A stretch of DNA of 64,000 nucleotides from the NCBI RefSeq assembly GCF_011752995.1, contig NZ_VWWL01000013.1:142945-206944 (forward strand), written 5' to 3'. Within the stretch, counting starts at the first letter, position 1. Each line of letters starts with the position of its first letter. This document shows positions 53,247-62,879 of this stretch, piece after piece. This DNA is from Burkholderia sp. Ax-1724. Its GTDB lineage: Bacteria > Pseudomonadota > Gammaproteobacteria > Burkholderiales > Burkholderiaceae. A program made the translations under genes and the position numbers. The notes beneath the pieces are model-generated. The model was given only the letters and a program-made list of their open reading frames with translations, was not told the origin of the DNA and ran no database searches.

Positions 53247-53771
53247 TTACTTCTTTTTCTTCGGCGCGAGCACCATGATCATCTGGCGCCCTTCCATTTT
53301 CGGCATCTGCTCGACCTGACCGACTTCGTCGAGGTCGGTGCGCAGGCGTTCGAGCATGCGCATGCCGATTTCCTGGTGAGCCATTTCGCGGCCACGGAAA
53401 CGCAACGTGATTTTCGTCTTGTCGCCGTCTTCGAGGAAGCGAACGAGGTTGCGCAGCTTGACGTTGTAGTCACCGTCGTCGGTACCCGGGCGGAATTTGA
53501 CTTCCTTGACCTGGATCACCTTCTGCTTAAGCTTGGCCTCGTGTTGCTTCTTCGCTTCCTGGTACTTGAACTTGCCGTAGTCCATCAAACGGCAAACCGG
53601 CGGAACCGCTTGCGGCGCGATTTCAACCAGATCCACGTCCTGCTGCTCCGACATACGGAACGCATCAGCGAGTTTCACGATGCCGAGCGGTTCGTTCTCG
53701 ACCCCGACCAGTCGCACCTCGGGTGCTGTAATTTCACCGTTGATGCGGTGCGCAGACTTATCAGTAGCGAT
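53247..53771 (-). CDS. infC: Translation initiation factor IF-3, ATC start codon
   Basis: A 174-residue protein. The normal N-terminus (ATDKSAHRINGEITAPEVRL) begins in frame at an ATC codon at 53771, with AGAGG eight bases upstream. The first standard initiator (GTG at 53717) would cut off 18 conserved residues. infC characteristically starts at a rare codon (AUU, AUC or AUA), which lets IF-3 repress its own translation. The linker-rich middle and the C-terminal block (GREMAHQEIGMRML, MIMVLAPKKKK) are intact. It is 49 bases behind thrS. Confidence 0.93.
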   Translation of the reverse strand: MATDKSAHRINGEITAPEVRLVGVENEPLGIVKLADAFRMSEQQDVDLVEIAPQAVPPVCRLMDYGKFKYQEAKKQHEAKLKQKVIQVKEVKFRPGTDDGDYNVKLRNLVRFLEDGDKTKITLRFRGREMAHQEIGMRMLERLRTDLDEVGQVEQMPKMEGRQMIMVLAPKKKK

Positions 53772-53820
53772 GTTACGTTTCCTCTAAAAATTAAAAAAAC
53801 GAGCCGGGCTGCCAAGTGGC

Positions 53821-55728
53821 TCAATTGAACGACTGCACGTCCTGGCGCAGACGCTCAATGAAGGTATCGACAGGCATCACACCCAGATCGACACCGCCAC
53901 GGGCACGCACGGCTACCGTTTGTGCTTCACGCTCTTTGTCGCCGACCACGAGCAGGTACGGGACCTTTTCCAGCGTGTGCTCGCGTATTTTATAGCTAAT
54001 CTTCTCGTTGCGCAAATCAGCCTCAACTCTAACCCCTTGTTTTTGCAACGATTGGGCTAGAGACTGCGCATATTCGGCCTGACTTTCCGCGATATTCATG
54101 ACGACGACCTGCATCGGCGTGAGCCACGCGGGCATTGCACCAGCATGGTGCTCGATCAGAATCCCGAGGAAACGTTCCATTGATCCGACGATTGCCCTGT
54201 GCAGCATGATCGGGCGGCGGCGGCTGTTGTCCTCGGCGACATATTCGGCGCCAAGACGCTCCGGCAACACCATGTCGAGCTGCAACGTGCCGCACTGCCA
54301 CGAGCGGCCAAGCGCGTCCTTGATGTGATATTCGACCTTCGGGCCGTAGAACGCGCCCTCGCCCGGCAGCTCTTCCCAGGTCACGCCGCAGGCCGTCAGC
54401 GCCTCGCGCAAACCCTGCTCCGCGCGATCCCAGGTTTCGTCGGTGCCGGCGCGCGCGTCGGGGCGCAACGAAAGCTTGATCTCGACATTGTCGAAGCCGA
54501 AGTCACGATAGACGCTCATCGCCAGCGTGTTGAACGCGATCGATTCGCTGATGAACTGGTCTTCGGTGCAGAAAATATGCGCGTCGTCCTGCACGAAGCC
54601 GCGCACGCGCATCAGGCCGTGCAGCGCGCCCGACGACTCGTTGCGATGGCACGAACCGAACTCCGCATAACGCAGCGGCAGATCGCGATACGAGCGCAAA
54701 CCGTGATTGAACACCTGCACGTGACCGGGGCAGTTCATCGGCTTGATCGCGTAGTCGCGCTTTTCCGATTCCGTCGTGAACATGTTTTCACGATAGTTTT
54801 GCCAGTGGCCCGACGCTTCCCACAGCGAGCGGTCCATGATCATCGGCGTCTTGATTTCGAGGTAGCCCGCATCGTTCACGCGACGGCGCATGTACTGCTC
54901 GACCTGCTGCCACAACGTCCAGCCGCGCGGATGCCAGAACACCATGCCCGGCGACTCGTCCTGCATGTGGAACAGGTCGAGTTGCTTGCCGAGCTTGCGG
55001 TGGTCGCGCTTCTCGGCTTCTTCGAGCATGTGCAGATACGCTTCCTGATCTTCCTTCTTCGTCCAGGCCGTACCGTAAATGCGCTGCAGTTGCTCGTTCT
55101 TCGAGTCGCCGCGCCAGTACGCACCCGCGACCTTCATCAGCTTGAAGACCTTCAGCTTGCCCGTGGACGGCACGTGCGGGCCACGGCACAGGTCCGTGAA
55201 GCCGCCGTGCGAGTACAGCTTGATTTCGTCGCTGGCGGGAATCGCCTCGATGAGCTCGGCCTTGTATTTTTCGCCGATGCTCTTGAAATACTCGACCGCC
55301 TCGTCGCGCGACACCACGCGGCGCGACACCGGCTCGTCCTTCTTCGCGAGCTCCTGCATGCGCTTCTCGATCTTGTCGAGATCTTCCGGCGTGAAGGGAC
55401 GGTTGTAGGAAAAGTCGTAATAGAAGCCGTTGTCGATGACCGGCCCGATCGTGACCTGCGCTTCCGGGTACAGATCCTTCACCGCGTACGCAAGCAGGTG
55501 CGCCGTCGAGTGGCGGATGATATCAAGACCGTCTGCGTCCTTTTCGGTGACGATGGCAAGCGCCACGTCGCGATCGATCAGCGCGGACGTGTCGACGAGC
55601 TCGCCGTCGATTTTTCCACCGAGCGCGGCTTTCGCGAGGCCGGGGCCGATCGAGGCGGCCACTTCGGCGACGGTCACCGGATGCTCGTACTGTCGAACAG
55701 AACCGTCAGGCAAACGTATCGAAACCAT
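53821..55728 (-). CDS. thrS: Threonyl-tRNA synthetase
   Basis: A 635-residue class II synthetase from the ATG at 55728 with GGAGA upstream. Order: N-terminal TGS domain (MVSIRLPDGSVRQYEHPVTV), editing domain with HSTAHLLAYAVKDLYP and YSHGGFTDLCRGPHVPSTG, catalytic core (FWHPRGWTLWQQVE, MNCPGHVQVF, RYAEFGSCHRNE) and the C-terminal anticodon-binding domain (LVVGDKEREAQTVAVR). It opens the thrS-infC-rpmI-rplT unit. Confidence 0.97.
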   Translation of the reverse strand: MVSIRLPDGSVRQYEHPVTVAEVAASIGPGLAKAALGGKIDGELVDTSALIDRDVALAIVTEKDADGLDIIRHSTAHLLAYAVKDLYPEAQVTIGPVIDNGFYYDFSYNRPFTPEDLDKIEKRMQELAKKDEPVSRRVVSRDEAVEYFKSIGEKYKAELIEAIPASDEIKLYSHGGFTDLCRGPHVPSTGKLKVFKLMKVAGAYWRGDSKNEQLQRIYGTAWTKKEDQEAYLHMLEEAEKRDHRKLGKQLDLFHMQDESPGMVFWHPRGWTLWQQVEQYMRRRVNDAGYLEIKTPMIMDRSLWEASGHWQNYRENMFTTESEKRDYAIKPMNCPGHVQVFNHGLRSYRDLPLRYAEFGSCHRNESSGALHGLMRVRGFVQDDAHIFCTEDQFISESIAFNTLAMSVYRDFGFDNVEIKLSLRPDARAGTDETWDRAEQGLREALTACGVTWEELPGEGAFYGPKVEYHIKDALGRSWQCGTLQLDMVLPERLGAEYVAEDNSRRRPIMLHRAIVGSMERFLGILIEHHAGAMPAWLTPMQVVVMNIAESQAEYAQSLAQSLQKQGVRVEADLRNEKISYKIREHTLEKVPYLLVVGDKEREAQTVAVRARGGVDLGVMPVDTFIERLRQDVQSFN

Positions 55729-55794
55729 TGCGTTCTCCGTGGTGCCGACCGGCGCGGCACATACAAGCAGGTCAAAAAAGAAAAAGACAAAAAA

Positions 55795-55824
55795 AATGCG
55801 GCCCCGCTTTCGAGGGGCCGCATT
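55795..55824 (-). terminator. Terminator between tRNA-Val and thrS
   Basis: AATGCGGCCCC (55795-55805) pairs with GGGGCCGCATT (55814-55824), followed on the minus strand by a long T-rich tract. It lies about 180 bases downstream of tRNA-Val and 67 bases ahead of thrS, so it ends the tRNA transcript or acts as a leader terminator for thrS. Confidence 0.88.
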
Positions 55825-56002
55825 CACACTTCTTGCAAACTACATTGGCGAAAGTGGTCCTCGACTAGCGTCGCTCCGAAGTAGTTTCGGTCAACGTTCG
55901 CGGTGCCATAACCGTTTCGCCCTCAGCCGTATCCGGCCTTTTTGCGCCAAGGCGCTTACTGCAGTTTGCGAAACCCCGGCCAAGCCGGAATTTCTTTTTC
56001 GT

Positions 56003-56079
56003 TGGTAGGCTCGATTGGACTCGAACCAACGACCCCCACCATGTCAAGGTGGTGCTCTAACCAGCTGAGCTACGAGCCT
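56003..56079 (-). tRNA. tRNA-Val(GAC)
   Basis: A 77-base cloverleaf with encoded CCA. Acceptor AGGCTCG/CGAGCCT, discriminator A, anticodon stem CCACC/GGTGG and loop TTGACAT with anticodon GAC. D-arm GCTCAGCTGGTTAGAGC and T-loop TTCGAGT are normal. It lies between relA and thrS. Confidence 0.96.
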
Positions 56080-56232
56080 GAAGAAACGAGAGTATATGGG
56101 GTCCAGAAAAACTTGGCAAGTACTTTTATGCGGAGACTTTAAATTTCACGTTGAGGTCGCGAGCAGTATTTCCGTTCATCGAACGGACGCGCGAGCGCTT
56201 GCCCTGCAAACCCTCGCAACGCATCACGCGCC

Positions 56233-58476
56233 TCAGTTCTTGCGCGACGCCCGCACCACGCCCGTCACTTCGCCGAGCAGCGTGCACGCGCGCTGAATCT
56301 GCGCGGAACTCGACACCTCGACGGTAAATTGCATGAACGCGGCGTTGCGGCGCGATTGCGTCTTCACGCCGATCACGTTCATCTTTTCCCGCGCAAACAC
56401 TTCGGAAATGTCGCGCAGCAGTCCTTGCCGATCCGTCGCTTCGATGCTGAGATCGACCGGATAGACCGAGTGGCCGCGCCCGCTCATCACATCCGCCGAC
56501 CATGCCGTTTGCAGCATGCGCTCCGGCGCGCGCTCGGCCATACGGCGGAACGTCGCGCAGTCGCTGCGGTGTACCGACATGCCCTTGCCGCGCGTGACGA
56601 AGCCGCTGATATCGTCGGGCGGCGCCGGCCGGCAGCAACGCGCGAGCTGCGTGAGCAACGCGTCGACGCCGACCACGAGCACGCCCGTGGACGCGCCGCG
56701 CGCGACGCTCGCACCGCTGCTGCGCTTCTCGAATTTCTCCGGTGCATCGACCTCGGGCGCGGGCGGCGGCGCATCGTGCAGCGCCTGCTCGACGAGCCGC
56801 AGGCTGAACTCTTCCTTGCCGACCACGGAGAACAGATCGTCGGTGGTCTTGAAGCCGAGCCGCGCCGCCAGCTGATCGAGATTGACCGAGGTCTTGCCCT
56901 CGCGCTGCAAGGTCTTTTCGACCATCGCGCGCCCGTTCGCGATGTGCTCCTGCAAATCGACCGCGTTGAACCACGCGCGCACTTTCTGCCGCGCGCGCGA
57001 ACTCTGCAGATAGCCGAGCTGCGGGTTGAGCCAGTCGCGCGACGGACCACCCTCCTTCACCGCGACGATCTCGACCGTCTGCCCGTTCTGCAATGCCGTG
57101 TTGAGCGGCACCATCGCGCCGTCGACGCGTGCGCCGCGGCAGCGATGCCCGAGCTCGCTGTGCAGGTGATACGCGAAGTCGAGCGGCGTCGCGCCGTGCG
57201 GCAACGGGATCACGCGCGCCTGCGGCGTCAATACGTAGATATGGTCGTCATCGAGCGTGGCCTGACGCAGTTGCTCCCACGGCTGCGCCGCGCGCTCCGC
57301 GCCATGCTCGCCCTCGGACACTTCGTCCTTCCACGCAAGCAGTTGGCGCAACCATGCGATCTTCTCGTCATACTTCTCGTTCGCCGCGAAGGTGCCGCCG
57401 TAACCGCGCGCGCCCGCTTCCTTGTAGCGCCAGTGCGCGGCCACGCCATATTCGGCGAAGCGATGCATTTCCTGCGTGCGGATCTGCACTTCGAACGCGC
57501 GGCCGTCGTCGCCGATCACGACCGTGTGCAGCGACTTGTAGCCGTTCGGCTTCGGCCGCGAGATGTAGTCGTCGAACTCTCTCGGCACCGGCTGCCACAG
57601 GTTGTGCACGATACCGAGCACGGTGTAGCAGTCCTTGATATCCGGCACGATCACACGGAATGCGCGCACATCGTAAAGCTCGGCGAAATCGAGTTCCTTG
57701 CCGCGCATCTTGCGCCAGATGCTGTAGATATGCTTCGGCCGGCCACTCACTTCGGCATGAATATGCGCGGCGGCCAGCTCCTGCTGCAATCGTTCGATCG
57801 CCTGCGCGACATAGCTCTCGCGCTCGACACGCTTCTCGTCGAGCAGCTTCGCGATGCGCTTGTACGTGGCCGGCTCTTCGAAGCGGAACGCAAGATCTTC
57901 GAGTTCCCACTTCAGTTGCCAGATGCCGAGACGGTTCGCGAGCGGCGCGTAGATATCGAGCGTCTCGCGCGCCACGTCGGGCGACGGCGTGACTTTTGCC
58001 GCCGCGTAATAGCGCAGCGACTGCAGGCGCGAGGCGAGCCGAATCAGCACCACGCGGATGTCCTGTGCGAACGCGAGCAGCATCTTGCGCAGCGCCTCGA
58101 CCTGGGCACGGCGCGCGGCCTGCGCATCGCGCCCGGCTTCGGGCATCGCATTCTGCGCCGCGCGCAGGCTGACCGTGCCGAGACGCAGCAGCTTGCGCAC
58201 GTCGCCGACCAGTTGCGCGACTTCCTCGCCGAAGTTGTCGGCGATCACGCGCTCGGGATCGCGCAGATGCGGCGTCAGCGCAAACAGCGCCGCGGCCAGC
58301 ACGGCCGGCGGATCGACGTTGAGCGTGCGCATGATCGACGCCGTGCCCGCCGCGTGATCCGCGAGCAGTTCGCCCGACGACAGCCGCACCTCGCCCGCAT
58401 GCTCGCGTACGAACGCCATCGCTTCGTCGAAGGACGGATGGGGATGTGGCGCGTTCGTAACGGTTTCGGTATTCAT
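56233..58476 (-). CDS. relA: GTP pyrophosphokinase RelA (ppGpp synthetase)
   Basis: A 747-residue stringent-response enzyme, start ATG at 58476 (MNTETVTNAPHPH). The N-terminal hydrolase region lacks the catalytic HDxxED (LFALTPHL appears where HDTIED would be), so it is a RelA-type synthetase rather than SpoT. The synthetase domain has GRPKHIYSIWRKMRGKELDF and RPKPNGYKSLHTVV, then FAEYGVAAHWRYKE. A TGS domain (VIPLPHGATPLDFAYHLHSE), a zinc-finger-like region (ARCCRPAPPDDISGFVTRGK) and a C-terminal ACT domain follow. Made in response to uncharged tRNA at the ribosome. Confidence 0.93.
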   Translation of the reverse strand: MNTETVTNAPHPHPSFDEAMAFVREHAGEVRLSSGELLADHAAGTASIMRTLNVDPPAVLAAALFALTPHLRDPERVIADNFGEEVAQLVGDVRKLLRLGTVSLRAAQNAMPEAGRDAQAARRAQVEALRKMLLAFAQDIRVVLIRLASRLQSLRYYAAAKVTPSPDVARETLDIYAPLANRLGIWQLKWELEDLAFRFEEPATYKRIAKLLDEKRVERESYVAQAIERLQQELAAAHIHAEVSGRPKHIYSIWRKMRGKELDFAELYDVRAFRVIVPDIKDCYTVLGIVHNLWQPVPREFDDYISRPKPNGYKSLHTVVIGDDGRAFEVQIRTQEMHRFAEYGVAAHWRYKEAGARGYGGTFAANEKYDEKIAWLRQLLAWKDEVSEGEHGAERAAQPWEQLRQATLDDDHIYVLTPQARVIPLPHGATPLDFAYHLHSELGHRCRGARVDGAMVPLNTALQNGQTVEIVAVKEGGPSRDWLNPQLGYLQSSRARQKVRAWFNAVDLQEHIANGRAMVEKTLQREGKTSVNLDQLAARLGFKTTDDLFSVVGKEEFSLRLVEQALHDAPPPAPEVDAPEKFEKRSSGASVARGASTGVLVVGVDALLTQLARCCRPAPPDDISGFVTRGKGMSVHRSDCATFRRMAERAPERMLQTAWSADVMSGRGHSVYPVDLSIEATDRQGLLRDISEVFAREKMNVIGVKTQSRRNAAFMQFTVEVSSSAQIQRACTLLGEVTGVVRASRKN

Positions 58477-58559
58477 GGTGCGACGGCCCGCCGGGCCAGA
58501 CGAATCAACGGGATTGCAACAACGGTACTGCGTAACGGGCATGCAGCGTTGGGCGTGGC

Positions 58560-58913
58560 CTAGCCGTGCTGCGCCGCGACCACGACGATTTCGACGAGGC
58601 ACTTCGGGTTCGCGAGCTTCGCCTCGACGGTGGCGCGCGGCGGCGTGTCGCCCTGCGCGACCCACTCGTCCCACACTGCGTTCATGCCGGCGAAGTGCAC
58701 CATGTCCGAGATGTAGATCTGCACCGACAACAGTTGCGACTTGTCGCTGTTCACCTCAGCCAGCAGACGGTCGATGTGGCCGAGTACCTCGCGCGTCTGA
58801 CCCGTGATGTCCTGATCCGTGTCTTCGGCGATCTGCCCCGCGAGATACACGGTGCCGTTATGCACGGCGATTTCGGAAAGACGCTTGCCGACGTGATGAC
58901 GAATGACTGCCAT
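58560..58913 (-). CDS. RidA/YjgF-family protein
   Basis: A 117-residue protein from the ATG at 58913, with CAGGA upstream. Family features: NGTVYLAGQIAEDTDQDITG, then LAEVNSDKSQLLSVQIYISD and the C-terminal PPRATVEAKLANPKCLVEIV with the arginine that binds carboxylates. RidA members deaminate reactive enamine/imine intermediates. It is about 80 bases upstream of relA. Confidence 0.88.
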   Translation of the reverse strand: MAVIRHHVGKRLSEIAVHNGTVYLAGQIAEDTDQDITGQTREVLGHIDRLLAEVNSDKSQLLSVQIYISDMVHFAGMNAVWDEWVAQGDTPPRATVEAKLANPKCLVEIVVVAAQHG

Positions 58914-58998
58914 AAAAAATCCTGAACGGGGTGGGTTGGTCGAAATGCATTCCGCGCGCCACGGGCCACGAACGGTCCATGCCACGCGGAGCCTAATA

Positions 58999-59913
58999 TT
59001 ATGACGCGTTCGCGCCGTCACCGATGAAGAACCGCCGCGCGATCGCGATCTGGTCTGCCGCGAGAAATGCCGGCGCGTGTCCGACGCCGGGAATCTCCAC
59101 GCTCGATACGGCGGGGCCGCTCGCCACCATCTTCGCGACGGTTTCACGCGAGAGCAGATCGGACTGCTCGCCACGCACCACGAGCACCGGTCCCTGGAAC
59201 GCTGCGAGCGAATGCCAGAGCGCGGCCTCGCCGAGCTTCGCGGCGTCTTCGGTCACCGCGGCAAACGGCTGCGCGATGCGCGGGTCGTAGCGCAGCACCC
59301 ACGCACCGTCCTGTTCGCGCAAAAGCGGCGTATTGATTTCGCGCCATTCGTCCGGCGTGAGCGGACCGAAGCTTTGCGCAAGTTCAGCGGCGTAATCGAT
59401 ACCTTGCTGCAGCGTTTCGAAACGCACCGGTTTGCCGAGGTAGTCGCCGATACGCTTCACGGCCGCCGGTTCGAGGTGCGGCCCGACGTCGTTCAGCAGC
59501 ATCTTGCGGATCGGCGTTGCGGGCAGACCGGCGAGCCCCATGCCGATCAAACCGCCCATCGACGTGCCGAACCAGTCGACACTCTCGACGTCGAGCCGCG
59601 CGATCAGCGTGACCATGTCGGCGACGAACTGCGGCACTCCGTATAAGCTGGGGTTCGCGAGCCACGACGACAAGCCCCGGCCGACCACGTCCGGGCAAAC
59701 CACGCGATAGGTCTCGGCGAAGTCGGCGGCGAGGCGGTCGAAATCGCGCCCCGATCGCGTAAGTCCATGCACGCACACCAGCACGCGCGGATTGTCCGGG
59801 TCGCCCCATTCGGTATAGGCGACGCGATGCAGCCCGGCGGCGCTCGCGCACTGCACGTAACGTTGACGCGGCTCGGGCCGCCCGGCGGTGGAAGCGGAAG
59901 TCGTTGCGGTCAT
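58999..59913 (-). CDS. Alpha/beta hydrolase
   Basis: A 304-residue protein from the ATG at 59913, where AAGGA fits. Motifs: VCVHGLTRSGRDFDRLA (oxyanion loop), nucleophile elbow FGTSMGGLIGMGLAG, and C-terminal histidine in IPGVGHAPAFLA. No signal peptide. The substrate is unknown; members of this kind include esterases and haloperoxidase-like enzymes. Confidence 0.85.
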   Translation of the reverse strand: MTATTSASTAGRPEPRQRYVQCASAAGLHRVAYTEWGDPDNPRVLVCVHGLTRSGRDFDRLAADFAETYRVVCPDVVGRGLSSWLANPSLYGVPQFVADMVTLIARLDVESVDWFGTSMGGLIGMGLAGLPATPIRKMLLNDVGPHLEPAAVKRIGDYLGKPVRFETLQQGIDYAAELAQSFGPLTPDEWREINTPLLREQDGAWVLRYDPRIAQPFAAVTEDAAKLGEAALWHSLAAFQGPVLVVRGEQSDLLSRETVAKMVASGPAVSSVEIPGVGHAPAFLAADQIAIARRFFIGDGANAS

Positions 59914-60116
59914 CTGAGGTCCTTGCAAAGGCGCGGCTGATGGGTCTTGAACACGGGATCTTGAACACAGCTCGCTACGGCAGCGATATGACTGACATCA
60001 CAACGAAAATCATCATGTGCTCGATCTGCCGACGATTGTAAACCGCTTCGCCGCGCGACAAGGATTAGCCGGAAGGCGTAGGACGGCATGCAAGATTCGA
60101 ATGCACAAAAACAGAA

Positions 60117-60140
60117 CGGGCGAGACTCGCGTCTCGCCCG
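60117..60140 (-). terminator. Terminator downstream of scoAB
   Basis: CGGGCGAGAC (60117-60126) pairs with GTCTCGCCCG (60131-60140) around TCGC, followed on the minus strand by a T-rich tract. It ends the scoA-scoB transcript. Confidence 0.88.
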
Positions 60141-60202
60141 CCCCAAAAACCGCCTATCACCGCCCCGCCTGTCTCAAGCGAAGCGGCAATGTCACCACAA
60201 GC

Positions 60203-60844
60203 TCAGCTCACCGCGCTCACGTCGAGCGACGCGCCGGTCTTCGCCTTGATCTCGTCGACCGTCACGCCCGGCGCCAGTTCGATCACCTTCAGGCCGGCAT
60301 CGGTCACTTCGATCACGCCGAGGTCGGTAATGATCTCGTCGACCACACCCACGCCCGTCAGCGGCAACGTGCACTCTTCGAGAATCTTGTGCTGGTCGCC
60401 CTTCGCGACATGCTCCATCAGCACGACCACGCGCTTGACGCCCGCGACCAGGTCCATCGCGCCGCCCATGCCCTTGATCATCTTGCCCGGGATCATCCAG
60501 TTCGCGAGATCGCCCTTCTTGCTGATCTGCATCGCACCGAGAATCGCCAGATTGATGTGGCCGCCGCGAATCATCGCGAACGAGTCGGCCGACGAGAAAA
60601 TCGACGAACCCGGCAACGTGGTCACGGTCTGCTTGCCCGCGTTGATGAGATCCGCGTCGACTTCTTCCTCGGTCGGCGACGGGCCGATGCCGAGCAGGCC
60701 GTTCTCCGACTGCAGCCACACTTCGACGCCCGGCGGCACGTGGTTCGCGACCAGCGTCGGCAGACCGATGCCGAGGTTCACGTAGAAACCGTCCTGCAAT
60801 TCCTGCGCCGCGCGCGCGGCCATTTCGTCACGAGTCCATGCCAT
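60203..60844 (-). CDS. scoB: 3-oxoacid CoA-transferase subunit B
   Basis: A 213-residue subunit from the ATG at 60844. The catalytic glutamate is in LQSENGLLGIGP. Family blocks GFYVNLGIGLPTLVANHVPP and GAMQISKKGDLANWMIPGK are present. With scoA it transfers CoA from succinyl-CoA to acetoacetate. The start lies 2 bases past the scoA stop codon, so translation is coupled. Confidence 0.94.
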   Translation of the reverse strand: MAWTRDEMAARAAQELQDGFYVNLGIGLPTLVANHVPPGVEVWLQSENGLLGIGPSPTEEEVDADLINAGKQTVTTLPGSSIFSSADSFAMIRGGHINLAILGAMQISKKGDLANWMIPGKMIKGMGGAMDLVAGVKRVVVLMEHVAKGDQHKILEECTLPLTGVGVVDEIITDLGVIEVTDAGLKVIELAPGVTVDEIKAKTGASLDVSAVS

Positions 60845-60846
60845 GA

Positions 60847-61551
60847 TCAGTCTCCTTTCGCGCGGACGATACGTTGTTCGATGCGTTTTTCCGGATGCGC
60901 ATTCAGCACGATGCGCTGCACGAAGATGCCCGGCGTATGGATCGCGTCCGGATCGAACTCGCCCACCTCGACGATCTCCTCGACTTCCGCGACGGTGATG
61001 CGGCCCGCCATCGCGCACATCGGATTGAAGTTGCGCGCGGTGCGGCGGTAGATCAGGTTGCCCGACTTGTCGGCCTTCCATGCCTTGACGAGCGCGACGT
61101 CGGCGGTCAGCGAATGTTCGAGCACGTACTGCCTGTCGCCGAACTGGCGGGTTTCCTTGCCCTCGGCGATCAGCGTGCCGTAGCCCGTGTTCGTGAAAAA
61201 CGCCGGGATGCCCGAACCGCCCGCGCGCAGCTTTTCGGCGAGCGTGCCCTGCGGCGTGAATTCGAGTTCGAGTTCGCCGGCCAGGTACTGGCGCTCGAAC
61301 TCCTTGTTCTCGCCGACGTACGACGAGATCATCTTCCTGATCTGGCGCGTTTCGAGCAGCAGGCCGAGGCCGAAACCGTCGACGCCCGCGTTGTTGCTGA
61401 TGCAGGTGATGTCCCGCACCTTCGAATCGCACAATGCCGCGATCAGCGCCTCGGGAATGCCGCACAGCCCGAAGCCGCCGACGGCGAACGTCTGCCCGTC
61501 CTTGACGATGTCTTTCAGCGCCTCGGCGGCGCCCGGATAGACCTTGTTCAT
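60847..61551 (-). CDS. scoA: 3-oxoacid CoA-transferase subunit A
   Basis: A 234-residue subunit. Blocks: GQTFAVGGFGLCGIPEALIA, CISNNAGVDGFGLGLLLETR, QYLAGELELEFTPQGTLAEK. It is the first gene of the scoAB operon, divergent from the PAS-LuxR gene at 61799 across about 250 bases. Confidence 0.94.
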   Translation of the reverse strand: MNKVYPGAAEALKDIVKDGQTFAVGGFGLCGIPEALIAALCDSKVRDITCISNNAGVDGFGLGLLLETRQIRKMISSYVGENKEFERQYLAGELELEFTPQGTLAEKLRAGGSGIPAFFTNTGYGTLIAEGKETRQFGDRQYVLEHSLTADVALVKAWKADKSGNLIYRRTARNFNPMCAMAGRITVAEVEEIVEVGEFDPDAIHTPGIFVQRIVLNAHPEKRIEQRIVRAKGD

Positions 61552-61798
61552 CAGTTTGTCCCTTCCTCTATGGAAACCCGAAACCGGAGCGCCGGCCGCC
61601 CGATCGTTGCGGCTCGCATCGCTGACGGCGAATCTGGCATCGCCATGATGCCGCTACCTCATTCTAGCCATCCGCGGCGACCCGTGCGCCGGGCCCGACC
61701 GGTATGCATCGCGCCGCGCCGTTATTTGCCCGAAAGAGTACGCTGGCCCCGCCATACGGCACAATACGCAAAAATACATAAGTACTTGCCGCCCGCCC

Positions 61799-62344
61799 AT
61801 GCCCGCCCTCGATTACCGCGCCGCGTTTCACCTTGCCCCGATCGGACTCGTGCTGTCGCGCGAAAGGATTGTCGACGACTGCAATGACGAACTCGCGTCG
61901 ATTTTCGGCTACGCGCGCGAGGCGCTGATCGGCCAGTCGTTCCAGGTGCTGTATCCGTCGGCCGATGAATTCGAGCGCATAGGCGCGCGCATTCCGCCGA
62001 TCATGACCGCCTACGGCAGCTACGCGGACGACCGCATCATGAAGCGCGCGAACGGCGAACTGTTCTGGTGCCACGTAACGGGCCGCGCGCAGCAGCGCTC
62101 CGACCCGCACGCGGCGGGCGTCTGGACGTTCGAGGATCTGAGCGCGACACGGCGCGTCGCCGTGGAACTCACGCCACGCGAGCGCGAAATCGCCGCGCAA
62201 CTCGTGACTGGCAAGACCAGCAAGCAGATCGGCCGTGTGCTCGACATTAGCCCGCGCACGGTCGACGTGTACCGCGCGCGGCTCATGCGTAAATACGAAA
62301 CGGGAAACGCGACCGAGCTGTTGCAGCGGCTGCTCGGGAATTGA
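61799..62344 (+). CDS. PAS-domain LuxR-type regulator, divergent from scoAB
   Basis: A 181-residue regulator. PAS domain at about residues 5-115 (DCNDELASIFGYAREALIGQ, KRANGELFWCHVTG), then a LuxR helix-turn-helix (LTPREREIAAQLVTGKTSKQ, SPRTVDVYRARLMRKYETG). Its position opposite scoAB suggests it controls ketone-body or beta-ketoadipate-type CoA transfer; that is inferred. Confidence 0.85.
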   Translation: MPALDYRAAFHLAPIGLVLSRERIVDDCNDELASIFGYAREALIGQSFQVLYPSADEFERIGARIPPIMTAYGSYADDRIMKRANGELFWCHVTGRAQQRSDPHAAGVWTFEDLSATRRVAVELTPREREIAAQLVTGKTSKQIGRVLDISPRTVDVYRARLMRKYETGNATELLQRLLGN

Positions 62345-62380
62345 GCGAAAGAACCGGATCGCCGCGCGTAGCGTGCGCTG

Positions 62381-62809
62381 TCAGGCCGCCTTCACGAGCG
62401 CCGCACGCTCGATCGCCGCACGCAGCGAATCGGGCACCGGCACCGACTTGCCCGCCGCATAGTCGATCCACACGCAGCGCGCGGCGCCGCGCGCATACAG
62501 CGTATCGGGTTCGTCGGCGCGCACGAGTTCGAACGCGGTATCGAAGCTGCTGCGCCCCGGCGTCGCCACCGACATCCGGCCGATCACGTCGCCCGGATAG
62601 TGCAACTGCTTCAGAAACTCCATCGACGCATTGACGATGACCGGCCCCTGCCCCTCGGTGCCGCCGAGAAAACCCATCTGCTCGAACCACGAAATCCGCA
62701 CCTGCTCCATGTAGCGGAAGTAAACCGTGTTGTTCACGTGGCCGAACGCGTCCATGTCGCCCCAGCGAATCGGCATTGCCATTTCGAAAACTGCGTGAAA
62801 ATCGCTCAT
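62381..62809 (-). CDS. Acyl-CoA thioesterase (4HBT/YbgC family)
   Basis: A 142-residue hot-dog-fold enzyme from the ATG at 62809, with GGAAG upstream. The catalytic aspartate is in IRWGDMDAFGHVNNTVYFRY. It hydrolyses acyl-CoA thioesters. It follows the SDR gene by about 70 bases on the same strand, so both may act in one acyl-CoA pathway. Confidence 0.88.
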   Translation of the reverse strand: MSDFHAVFEMAMPIRWGDMDAFGHVNNTVYFRYMEQVRISWFEQMGFLGGTEGQGPVIVNASMEFLKQLHYPGDVIGRMSVATPGRSSFDTAFELVRADEPDTLYARGAARCVWIDYAAGKSVPVPDSLRAAIERAALVKAA

Positions 62810-62879
62810 TCTGTACTTCCGTTCTTCCCTGCTGTCTTGAAGCATTGAAACGTTGAAAAAAGCTCGCACCCGGACGCGC

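Noticed and set aside
56329..58563. A 744-codon plus-strand frame across relA
   Set aside because: Antisense shadow of relA, no recognisable motif or start signal.
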